This document shows, in pieces, positions 42,250-50,784 of a stretch of 64,000 nt of DNA; the stretch's first letter is position 1; each line of letters opens with the position of its first letter. Below the pieces are notes generated by a model, which made no database searches, was not told where the DNA came from, and worked only from the letters and a program-made list of their open reading frames with translations. The DNA lies in assembly GCF_024701375.2 (NCBI RefSeq), contig NZ_CP113910.1:682001-746000 (forward strand), in the 5' to 3' direction. A program made the position numbers and the translations under genes. The stretch is from Streptomyces sp. KMM 9044 (GTDB taxonomy: Bacteria; Actinomycetota; Actinomycetes; Streptomycetales; Streptomycetaceae).

Positions 42250-45200
42250 ATGCCTGTGAGCGGGTCCGAGCAATCCCTCGGCATGCTCAACGATGCGCCG
42301 ACGAGCGCGTGGGACCGGGAACTCGAAGAACTCTTCCTGCGGACCGGGAGCCGCTTCACCCGGATCGAGCCCCGGCAGCGGATGCGGGACTACGTGCGCG
42401 GGCTGCTCGCCCCGGTCGCCCGCAAGAACGGGTGGGTGCGCCACGAGGCGCCATGTGACCGAGTGGAGGTGGGAGACCTCTACCGCCGGGCCGTCGCAGC
42501 GGCCGGGTAGAAGCTGAGGGCAGTCCGGGCCGGGGAACGCCGGTGAGGACGGGAAGCAGCCCTGACAACGCCGGGACGGCGCGGTACTGCCAGACGCGTC
42601 GGGTTCGGCAAGCAAGGCCAGAAGGCGTACGAAGAGGAATCCGTGTAAAGCCCCGTAAGTCTTGTCACCGGGCTCCAATCTGGCGGATATGGGCCCGGGG
42701 TGCAGTGCGTGACCGCTTGCTTCGGCTGGGGCGGTCAACTCCGAAGCCGGTCTCCAACTGCCGGTGGGGAGGCCACGCTGAAGGTCTGCGGCGTAGGCGT
42801 GGTGATGCTGCCGGGGTAGTAGCGGGACGCCGACCTGGCCGATCGGCACATGGTGAACGTGGGAACCGCCTGCGGTCGCCCTTTCCTTCCGGACAGCCGG
42901 TCCGGCGAGGAGGGCAGGCCCGTTGCCGGCTGAGGTCCGCAGGTGGGGCGGAGGCCTCGTAGTAGTCCGAGCGGAGGAAAGCTCCGTGCATGGCGAAGGG
43001 GGCCAGCAAGTCGGCAGGGAGGATGCTGCAATGCCAGGAGGTCGCTGGTGAATACCGACGCGCTGGAGTTCGGGCTGCTCAAGGCCGAGCGCCGGGTACT
43101 GGAGATGCAGACCAAACTGCACTGTTGGGCGACCGACGATCGTGATCGCCGGTTCGATGACCTGTTCAATCTCGTTGCTGATCCCGCGTTCCTGCTGGTC
43201 GCGTGGGTTCGGGTGAGGAGGAACAGGGGCGCTCGCTCGGCCGGAGTGGACGGGCAGACGGCCCGTTCCGTGGAGGACGGGCAAGGCGTCGAGGCATTCC
43301 TCGACGAGGTGCGGTCCGACCTGAAGGACCGCACCTTCCGTCCGCTTCCCGTGCGGGAAAGGATGATCCCCAAGCCGGGGACGGCCAAGCGCCGTCGGCT
43401 GGGTATTCCGACCGTGCGGGACCGGGTGGTCCAGGCGTCCCTGAAGCTGGTACTGGAGCCGATCTTCGAGGCGTATTTCCTCCCGTGCTCCTACGGGTTC
43501 CGCCCGAAGCGCCGGGCTCACGACGCGCTCGCCGAGGCGCACCACTTCGCCAAGAACTCCTATGAGTGGATGGTGGAGGGGGACATCGAGGCGTGCTTCG
43601 ACTCGATCGACCACGCGGCCCTGATGGGCCGGGTGCGTCGCCGAGTCGGAGACCGGCGCGTCCTTGACCTGGTGAAGGCGTTCTTGAAGTCGGGCATCCT
43701 CAGCGAGGCTGGCCAGTCCAAGGACACCGATTCCGGCACTCCGCAGGGTGGGATCCTCTCGCCGCTGCTGGCCAACATCGCCCTGTCGGTTCTCGATGAG
43801 TTCATCGCGGCCGGTCCGGGCGGGCCGAACTCCACGCAAGGCCAGCGGGCCCGGCGACGTCGGCAGAATCTGCCCAACTACCGGCTCTTCCGGTATGCGG
43901 ACGACTTTCTGATCGCCGTGACCGGGACACGCGAGCAGGCCGAAGACATGCGCACCCAGGTGGCGGAAGTACTCGCCCCGATGGGACTGCGTCTGTCGGT
44001 GGAGAAGACGGCCATCACCCATATCGACGAGGGGCTGGACTTCCTCGGGTGGCGCCTCCAGCGTCACCGCAAACGTGGGACCCAGAAGCACTACGTCTAC
44101 CTCTACCCCTCCAAGAAGGCCCTCCAAGCCGTCAAGGAGAAGGTCAAGACGCTGTGCCGACAGGACACGAACCTGCCGCTGGCAGTCGTGCTGCACCATC
44201 TCAACCCGGTGTTGCGCGGCTGGACGGCGTACTTCCGGCACGGGGTGTCGTCCGCGACCTTCCAGTACCTGTCGGCCTTCACCTGGCGGCAGGTCTTCGG
44301 GTGGCTGCGGCGAAAGCACCGCCGGTCCAACTGGAAGAGTCTTCGCCGTCGTTACTGCGCGGGCCGATGGTGGCCTGCTGATGACGAGGTGGTCTTGTTC
44401 AGGTGCGCGAAGGTGCGAACCAACCGCTATTTGTATCGCGGGAACAAGATCCCCTCGCCCTGGCCCAGTGGGAGCACGACGGCCGCGGCCGTCTGAGAGG
44501 GCTTGTGGAGAGCCGGATGCCTGGAGAGCGGGCACGTCCGGTTCGGGAGGCGGCTCGGGGAAACCCGCTGGTGGAAACACCAGCAGGGCGCCCCGAGTCG
44601 ACCTCACCAGCTCGCCGAGTGGGCCGGCCACGCCACCCCGGACGGCCTGCAGTACCTGCTCTCCCGCAGCCGCTGGGACGCCGACCGTGTCCGCGACGAC
44701 CTCCAGCAGTACGTCGCCGACCAACTCGGCCATGAAGACGGTGTGTTGATTGTCGATGACACCGGCTTCGTCAAGAAGGGGATCACCTCCGCCGGAGTGC
44801 AGCGCCAATACTCCGGCACGGCCGGGCGGACCGAGAACTGCCAGATCGGCGTGTTCGCCGCCTATGCCACCAGTCGGGGACACGCCCTCGTCGACCGTGA
44901 CCTCTATCTGCCCAGGTCCTGGACCGACGACCGCGACCGCTGCCGGGCCGCCCACATTCCCGACGACCGTGCCTTCGCCACTAAGAACGACCTCGCCCGC
45001 GACATGATCCGCCGGGCCCATGCCTCCCCACTCCGGTTCCGGTGGGTCACCGCGGACGCCGCCTACGGCCAGGACAGCCGCTTCCGCCGCTTCCTCGAAG
45101 ACGACCTCAAGCTCCACTACGTCGTGGCCGTCCCCAAGTCCCAGCAGGTCCACGGCCCGCGCATCGAGGACCGCATCCGCCGCGAGGCCCCACCGGAGGC

Positions 45201-45690
45201 CTGGCAACGGTTGTCCGCCGGCCCCGGAGCGAAAGGTGAGCGCTCCTACGACTGGGCCGGCGCCCTCCTGCCCGTCGTTGAGGAACGCGACGGCGACAAG
45301 CCCACCCGCAGACGGTGGATGCTGGCCCGGCGCAGCATCAGCAAGCCCGACGAGATCGCCTATTTCCTGGCCAGCGCCCCGCTGGACGCCACGCTCGCCG
45401 ACCTGGCCCGGATCGCCGGATGCCGCTGGAAGATCGAGGAATGTTTTCAGTCCGCGAAGAACGAATGCGGCCTCGACGAGTACGAGGTCCGCCGTTACAC
45501 CGGCTGGTACCGGCACATCACCCTCGCCATGCTCGCCCACGCCTTCCTCGCCGCCATGGCCGCCCAGGAACGCGAAAAAGGGGCCCCGACGACGACACTC
45601 CCGACCTCGTGGACCTCACGCCGGCCGAGATCCGCCGTCTCCTGGCAGCTGAACCCCCGCACCGCCCCACACGCCGCGGCCACACCCTGA
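42250..45690 (+). CDS. IS701-family transposase, split by a group II intron
   Basis: Exon 1 (42250-42435, MPVSGSEQSLGMLND to LAPVARKNGW) and exon 2 (44608-45690, from QLAEWAGHATPDGLQYLL) join exactly in frame if the intron 42436-44607 is spliced, giving KNGWQLAEWAGHATPDGLQY, a classic IS701 junction. The spliced protein is about 422 residues. DDE features are GVLIVDDTGFVKKG, RWVTADAAYGQDSRF and the later YEVRRYTGWYRHITLAMLAH region. Near 45575-45587 a run AAAAAGGGGCCCC precedes a change of frame: the family-like end (DLVDLTPAEIRRLLAAEPPH) lies in another frame, so the last ~30 codons shown are probably wrong by an indel or reached by frameshifting. The start could also lie upstream at 42199. 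Confidence 0.75.
43048..44496 (+). CDS. ltrA: Group II intron reverse transcriptase/maturase
   Basis: This 482-residue intron-encoded protein starts at GTG 43048 with AGGAGG upstream. It has the reverse-transcriptase core: RMIPKPGTAKRRRLGIPTVR, SYGFRPKRRAHDALAEAHHF, DIEACFDSIDHAALM with the first catalytic Asp, GTPQGGILSPLLANIALSVL, and FRYADDFLIAVTG with the YADD box near residue 283. A maturase (X) domain follows (PSKKALQAVKEKVKTLC, HLNPVLRGWTAYFRHGVSSA). A C-terminal part with KIPSPWPSG has no clear HNH endonuclease. The protein would help splicing of its own intron and promote retrohoming. The frame is intact, suggesting the intron is recent or still active. Confidence 0.9.
   Translation: MNTDALEFGLLKAERRVLEMQTKLHCWATDDRDRRFDDLFNLVADPAFLLVAWVRVRRNRGARSAGVDGQTARSVEDGQGVEAFLDEVRSDLKDRTFRPLPVRERMIPKPGTAKRRRLGIPTVRDRVVQASLKLVLEPIFEAYFLPCSYGFRPKRRAHDALAEAHHFAKNSYEWMVEGDIEACFDSIDHAALMGRVRRRVGDRRVLDLVKAFLKSGILSEAGQSKDTDSGTPQGGILSPLLANIALSVLDEFIAAGPGGPNSTQGQRARRRRQNLPNYRLFRYADDFLIAVTGTREQAEDMRTQVAEVLAPMGLRLSVEKTAITHIDEGLDFLGWRLQRHRKRGTQKHYVYLYPSKKALQAVKEKVKTLCRQDTNLPLAVVLHHLNPVLRGWTAYFRHGVSSATFQYLSAFTWRQVFGWLRRKHRRSNWKSLRRRYCAGRWWPADDEVVLFRCAKVRTNRYLYRGNKIPSPWPSGSTTAAAV
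44510..44544 (+). ncRNA. Group II intron domain V
   Basis: The sequence GAGCCGGATGC ... GGCACGTCCGGTTC forms the conserved domain V hairpin with the AGC catalytic triad near its 5' side. It is 13 bp after the maturase stop and 63 bp before the 3' splice site. Confidence 0.85.
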
Positions 45691-45868
45691 ACTGGTCACG
45701 GTGGAGACGACGCCACCAGGCACGCGCCCGCCAGAGCCACTACGAACGACGCGGCTACCTATTAGCCGGGGCGCGGTGGCAAAGTCCGTCCCGCGCACCC
45801 GGCGTCCCCGCTACACTCCACGCCACCAGGCCGCTGACCAGCCCAGATACCGAACTACGGCTGGAGTA

Positions 45869-46695
45869 CTAGCTGATCCGGTCCTCTTGAGCCGCCGCCA
45901 GCAGATCAGGCTGCTGGCCAAGGAGAGGAATGCGTCGTGGAGTTCGGGGCGGCGTTCCCAGCGGACGGCGAGGCGTTTGAACTGGTGGAGCAGGGCAAAG
46001 GTCTGCTCGACGACATAGCGAAGCTTGCCCAGGCCCTTGATGTTCGGGGCGCCCTTGCGGGAGATGACGGGCAGGGTCCGCCGGCGGCGCAGTTCCAGGC
46101 GCACGGCCTTCGAGTCGTATGCCTTGTCTCCGAGGACGGCCTCGGGGCGCCACCTGGGTCGGCCGGTCGTCCGGCGACGGGTGGGATGCCGTCGACCAGG
46201 TTGATGGTCTGTGTGATGTCGTTGGCGTTGGCCGCTGTGGTGATCACGTGTAACGGAGTGCCATTGCCGTCGCAGATCAGGTGGTGTTTGCTGCCTGTCT
46301 TCCGGCGATCGACCGGCGACGGACCGGTCGCGGCACCCCCTTTTTCGTCCGGACATGGGAGCCGTCCACGCATGCGCGACTCCAGTCGAGCTCGCCGGCC
46401 GTGTTCAGCTCGGCGAGCAGGAGGCGGTGCAACCGCTCGAAGACCCCGGCCTTCTGCCAGCGGTCCAAGCGCCGCCAGCAGGTCTGTCCAGAGCCGAATC
46501 CCAGCTCCAGGGGCAGAAGTTGCCAGGCGATGTCCTGGTGCAGGACGTACAAGATGCGCTGCAGACACAGCCGGTCCGGCACCGGCCTCGGCCCAGGCGA
46601 CCGCTCCGGCCAAGGCGGCAGCCGTGGTTCGATCCGCACCCACAAGTCGTCATCCACGATCCACGGCCGAGTCGTCACACGACACGAACAGCTAG
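45869..46695 (-). mobile_element. Decayed IS5-family element
   Basis: About 830 bp bounded by CTAGCTG at the left and CAGCTAG at the right. Inside is a two-frame IS5/IS427-type transposase read on the minus strand. The IS701 element is inserted exactly at the CTAG of its left end. Boundaries are approximate. Confidence 0.7.
45871..46678 (-). pseudogene. IS5-family transposase, two frames, degenerate
   Basis: The first frame starts at GTG 46678 (MTTRPWIVDDDLWVRIEPRL), followed by GQTCWRRLDRWQKAGVFERL and the first catalytic Asp in ACVDGSHVRTKKG. At the run AAAAAGGGGG (46336-46345 on the plus strand as C5T5) the frame changes to GGAATGPSPVDRRKTGSKHH, which is the normal arrangement for IS5/IS427 elements using -1 frameshifting. 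A second break near 46150-46165, needed to reach RPEAVLGDKAYDSKAVRLEL and LRYVVEQTFALLHQFKRLAV, is not part of that mechanism and indicates decay. The 3' end runs into IS701. Confidence 0.75.
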
Positions 46696-46985
46696 ATCAT
46701 CACATTGGTTACGTCCGACCAGGGCACCCCAACAAGATCTTGTTACGAGCTCATAGGCCTCGGTTAAGCGGACCTGCCCTCGTCCGTTTGTAACCTTGAA
46801 GTGTCGGCATGGATGCGAATGTGTGTTGTCTTTCCGTACAACCCTGCTTAAACGTCGGTTTCCTCACATGGCCTTCCGGAACTTGGCGTGCTGTTGTCCG
46901 TTTCCTGCCTGTTGACCTGTCGTTCTGGTGAGGCGTTAGTTACTCCTGGCTACTTTGTGAATCTTGTGGGCGGGGTGTGGCAGGG
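46696..46985. other. Intergenic region upstream of the LamG-RHS genes
   Basis: About 290 bp of DNA with lower GC content than its surroundings. It contains a perfect 14-bp palindrome (46731-46744) and must hold the promoter for the LamG-RHS transcript. No gene is recognised. Confidence 0.5.
46731..46744. promoter_or_regulatory. Perfect palindrome upstream of the LamG gene
   Basis: AACAAGATCTTGTT equals its own reverse complement. It lies 242 bp before the LamG start and about 35 bp beyond the IS5 end. It could bind a dimeric regulator; no regulator is linked to it. Confidence 0.35.
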
Positions 46986-49900
46986 ATGTGGACTCGGTTA
47001 CGAGGTGGGCGAGAAGTGCTGCCCACAGCGAAGGTCCGGGCTGGGAGGCCTGGCAGAAGACGGGATCGCAGGGCCGTCGCGGGGATGACCGCGTTCGTGT
47101 GTGCGGCGGTGGTCGCGGCTCTGGTGCCTGGCCCGGTCGCCTCTGCGGCCGGGGACGATGCCGCTGATGTGCCGTTGTCGGAGGGGCAGAAGGCCCTCCA
47201 GGCGGCACAGGAGTCCGGCGAGCGGGTGGAGGTGACCGCAGAACGCGGGGAGCGCACCACGGTCTTCGCCAACCCGGACGGGGCGACGTTCACGCTGGAG
47301 GAGTCGTCGGTGCCGGTGCGGGTGGCGAAGCCCGGTGGAGGCTGGCAGGCGCCTGATCCCACGCTGGAGACGCGGTCCGATGGCTCCGTGGGACCGAAGG
47401 CGGCCTCCGCGGACATGTCCTTCTCCGGCGGTGGAGACGCGTCGCTGGCGCGGATCGAGGAGCAGGGCCGGTGGCTGGAGCTGGACTGGCCGGGTTCACT
47501 TCCCGAGCCTGAGCTGGACGGCTCCAGCGCGCTCTACCCCGAGGTGCTGCCGGGCGTCGATCTGAAGGTGACCGCGACAGCCGAGAGCTTCCAGCAGGTT
47601 CTGGTTGTGAAGACACCCAAGGCCGCCGAGAACGAAGAGCTCAAGAAGCTCAACTTCGGCCTTGAATCCGACGGCTTGGACGTGGTGGAGGGCGCCGCCG
47701 GCAACCTGGCGGCGCTGGACGACGACGGACAGGCCGTGTTCAAGGCGCCGCCGGCACAGATGTGGGACTCGGCGGGCCAGAGTGCTCCGCAGCCGAAAAC
47801 GCAGCTGCTGCGGGCAGAGGCGGAGCAGCCCGAGCCCGCGGATCCGGCGGAGAGCGCGGCCTCCGGCACGGGTCTGGAGCCAGGGCAGGGCGACACGGTC
47901 ACCCGTATGGATGTCCAGGTCCAAGAGGACGCGCTGACGGTTGTGCCTGACGCGCAGATGCTGGCCGAGACGGACGAGTCGGCCTTTCCGCTGTTCATCG
48001 ACCCCACCATCACGTGGGGCGAGTCCGAACGGACGCTGCTGCGCAGCGACGGCTACGAGTCCTACGGTTGGGGCAACGGCAGCGACAACCTTGGTAAGGG
48101 CGTCGGTAAGTGCGGCTCCTGGAGCGGCTACTACTGCGGGCCGGGGTATGTGCAGCGGCTGTACTTCGAGTTCTCGCCGGCGAGCTTGAAGGGCAAGAAG
48201 GTCCTGGACGCCACGTTCCGGGTGACCGAGCCGTGGGCGTTCCAGTGCAGTCCTCGCTGGGTGGACCTGGTCCGCACGAACAACATCTCCTCCTCTACCA
48301 CCTGGTCCTCACGGCCCAAAGAGCTGGACTGGATGGGCGACCGGTACGTTTCCGCCGGCCGTGGCTCGCTGTGCGACCCGGACTCGCCGGACGCGCCGAT
48401 CGAGTTCAACGACAACCCGGAGGAGAGCAACGAGAACCTCACTCCCACCGTGGCGAGCTTTGCGGCCGGCAAGTTCTCCCGGCTCACCCTGGAATTGCGT
48501 GCGCACGACGAGGGCGACACCTCGGCGTGGAAGCGGTTCCGCAACGACGCGGTGCTTTCCGTGGACTTCGTCGGGCTGCCGAGCCAGCCGACCGGGATCG
48601 GGCTGGTGACAGGCTCGGGCACCGTGTGCGAGCGCTCGGAGGGCGACCCGGCGGTCGTCTCAGACCCCACTCCGACGCTGCGGGCGTACGCCCAGACCAA
48701 GTCCGGCGGCGAGAAGGAGGCCCAGCTGCGGGTCTACTTCGACTTGGACCACAAGAACAGCGACGGCACCTGGACGGACACCAATCCCGGCAACGGATCG
48801 ACGCGTCCCTCCACCGGATACATCGGCGACGGCAAATCCACCACGCTGACCTGGTCGTCACTCACCGACGGCAAGCTGTACCGCTACCAGGCCTGGACGC
48901 ACTCGTTCTACAACGGGGGCAAGAGCCACCTGTCAAGCACCACCTCGGGCTGGTGCTATTTCAAGGTTGACTCCACCGCGCCCAAGGCGCCCAAGGTTAC
49001 GGTCGGGGAACCGTACAGCGTGTGTACAGCCACCGCGTGCGCTCCCGGAGGCGGTCCCAACCAGCCAGTGAAGCTGTCCTTCGCCGCCGCGACCGGCGAC
49101 GCAAACAACGTCTCCTACCAGTACAAGCTGTCCTCGGACGACGCCTGGTCGAGTGAACTCAAGGGCGCTTCGGTCGCGAAGAGCATCACGCCGGAACGTT
49201 CCGGCACCTACAGCGTGTACGTTCGCGCGAAGGACGATGTCGGCCGCTGGGGCGCGCAGAACACCGTCGACTTCCTGGTGGCGGCCGGAGAGGGCCCCAT
49301 CGGGCGGTGGCACTTCGACGAGGCCGACGGCGTCGCTGCCGACGTCGAGACGGCGGACGGCAAGGACGACGCGACTCTGGGAGGCGGTGCGGTCCGCGAT
49401 GACCGTGGCCGACGAGGGCTGATCACCCATGACGGCGAGGGCATTCCGCTGGAGACACCGGTCACCGACCGTGGCCTGTCTCTGAACGGCACCAGTGCCT
49501 ACGCACAGACCAGCGCCCCGGTCATCGAGACACGTCACGCCTTCACGCTCTCAGCCTGGGTCCGCCTCGACGAGAACGACGCCTACGCGTCAGTGCTGTC
49601 CCAGCGCGGCCCGGACGGCGACCCGTTCGCCTTCTTCTACTCCGGAACATCCAAAAGCTGGTACTTCGGCATCCGCAAGGTGGACGGGGCCGGCTACTAC
49701 GGCAAGCCGTCGGTCTATCCCGCGCAGACGGGAGTCTGGACCCATCTGGCCGGTACCTATGACCCGGCCAAGAGCGAGCTGAGGTTCTATGTCGACGGCA
49801 GGCTCCAGGGAGGGACGGTGACGACCGAGGGGTCGTGGCAGTCGACGGAGCCGCTGCAGTTCGGACGTACTCAGAGCGGCACCAGCAGTTACGCCTGGCA

Positions 49901-50672
49901 CTTCCCCGGATCCATCGACGAGGTCGCAGTTTGGCAGAGTGTACTGACAGGCCGTGAGATTGCGGACGAGGCGCAGCTGCTGACCTCCCAGGGATACGCA
50001 GGGGCAGAACTGGTGGCCGACTGGTCGGCCGAGCGCGGCAGCGGCGCGACGATCTCCGACACCACCTCCGGTTACGGCAAGACCCTCACCCTCGAAGGAG
50101 GGGCGTCGACCGACGGAGAGTCGATCGTTTTGGACGGGGTCGACGACGCCGCGACCACGCCGGGACCCTTGGTGTACGACCACAGCTCCTTCACCGTGAC
50201 GACCTTGGCACAGCTCGACGGTGCCGAACTCATGGCCAAGGACATCGGTTACATCGGCCAGGTCCTGGGGCAACGCACAGCCAACGGCTCGGCATGGGGA
50301 TTCTGGTTCGAACTGACCGGCAAGGACCCAGACATCAACGTCCCTCTCGGCAAGTGGCACTTCGGCCGCCTTGAAGCCGACGGCACATTCTCCTCCGTCG
50401 TTTCCGAAGACGTCGCAGCCGTGGACAGCGAGGTCCGTCTCACCGGCATCTACAACTCACTGAAAGGAACCATCAGCCTCTACCTCAGTCACACGCAGAA
50501 CGGGGACGACAAGGCGTTCACGGTAGAGCTGGGCAGCGGCGACTTCGCCATCGGCAAGAGCTTCGCCGGCGGAGAGTGGAAGCACCACCTGCCCGCTCGA
50601 GTGCACGAGGTACGGCTGTGGGCCGGGGCGATGGCTAGCAGCGAACAGATCGACAACCACATCGGTGACTGA
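46986..50672 (+). CDS. Secreted LamG-domain protein preceding an RHS gene
   Basis: This 1228-residue exported protein starts at ATG 46986 (GTG 46977 is possible). A signal region with an Arg-rich N-terminus and MTAFVCAAVVAALVPGPVAS precedes a large beta-rich part (FTLEESSVPVRVAKPGGGWQ, SALYPEVLPGVDLKVTATAE). A disaggregatase/TSP-like stalk follows (RLYFEFSPASLKGKKVLDAT). Two LamG-like jelly-roll domains lie in the last 450 residues: ETRHAFTLSAWVRLDENDAY with WTHLAGTYDPAKSELRFYVD, and a second starting near TTPGPLVYDHSSFTVTTLAQ. In Streptomyces this protein type is nearly always followed by an RHS/WapA-like protein, as here (112 bp spacing). It probably binds carbohydrate or helps present the RHS toxin outside the cell. 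Confidence 0.85.
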   Translation: MWTRLRGGREVLPTAKVRAGRPGRRRDRRAVAGMTAFVCAAVVAALVPGPVASAAGDDAADVPLSEGQKALQAAQESGERVEVTAERGERTTVFANPDGATFTLEESSVPVRVAKPGGGWQAPDPTLETRSDGSVGPKAASADMSFSGGGDASLARIEEQGRWLELDWPGSLPEPELDGSSALYPEVLPGVDLKVTATAESFQQVLVVKTPKAAENEELKKLNFGLESDGLDVVEGAAGNLAALDDDGQAVFKAPPAQMWDSAGQSAPQPKTQLLRAEAEQPEPADPAESAASGTGLEPGQGDTVTRMDVQVQEDALTVVPDAQMLAETDESAFPLFIDPTITWGESERTLLRSDGYESYGWGNGSDNLGKGVGKCGSWSGYYCGPGYVQRLYFEFSPASLKGKKVLDATFRVTEPWAFQCSPRWVDLVRTNNISSSTTWSSRPKELDWMGDRYVSAGRGSLCDPDSPDAPIEFNDNPEESNENLTPTVASFAAGKFSRLTLELRAHDEGDTSAWKRFRNDAVLSVDFVGLPSQPTGIGLVTGSGTVCERSEGDPAVVSDPTPTLRAYAQTKSGGEKEAQLRVYFDLDHKNSDGTWTDTNPGNGSTRPSTGYIGDGKSTTLTWSSLTDGKLYRYQAWTHSFYNGGKSHLSSTTSGWCYFKVDSTAPKAPKVTVGEPYSVCTATACAPGGGPNQPVKLSFAAATGDANNVSYQYKLSSDDAWSSELKGASVAKSITPERSGTYSVYVRAKDDVGRWGAQNTVDFLVAAGEGPIGRWHFDEADGVAADVETADGKDDATLGGGAVRDDRGRRGLITHDGEGIPLETPVTDRGLSLNGTSAYAQTSAPVIETRHAFTLSAWVRLDENDAYASVLSQRGPDGDPFAFFYSGTSKSWYFGIRKVDGAGYYGKPSVYPAQTGVWTHLAGTYDPAKSELRFYVDGRLQGGTVTTEGSWQSTEPLQFGRTQSGTSSYAWHFPGSIDEVAVWQSVLTGREIADEAQLLTSQGYAGAELVADWSAERGSGATISDTTSGYGKTLTLEGGASTDGESIVLDGVDDAATTPGPLVYDHSSFTVTTLAQLDGAELMAKDIGYIGQVLGQRTANGSAWGFWFELTGKDPDINVPLGKWHFGRLEADGTFSSVVSEDVAAVDSEVRLTGIYNSLKGTISLYLSHTQNGDDKAFTVELGSGDFAIGKSFAGGEWKHHLPARVHEVRLWAGAMASSEQIDNHIGD

Positions 50673-50784
50673 CCAACGGTGCGGGTCGGATCACCGCCCG
50701 CACCGTCTCGTTGTCTGCCTCAGCAGAAAACTCCGCGCAAGTTGGCAACTTGCACCTCAACACGGTGGGTGGGGTATTGCAACC

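Larger units (their letters stand above)
42436..44607 (+). mobile_element. Group II intron (2172 bp) in the IS701 transposase gene
   Basis: The 5' boundary is GTGCG, matching the GUGYG consensus, and the 3' boundary is ...CCTCAC, ending in AY. A catalytic domain V (44510-44544) and a domain VI-like hairpin follow the maturase gene. Exon sequences on both sides rejoin in frame. The intron lies in the sense strand of the transposase gene, so splicing would restore the host gene. Confidence 0.87.
42129..45868 (+). mobile_element. IS701-family element carrying a group II intron
   Basis: The ends are long, nearly perfect inverted repeats of about 100 bp, beginning TACTCCAGCCGTAGTTCGGT on both strands. 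CTAG lies directly outside both ends (42125-42128 and 45869-45872), the usual target of this family. Inside is a DDE transposase gene split by a 2172-bp group II intron. Without the intron the element would be about 1570 bp, a normal IS701 size. Confidence 0.88.
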
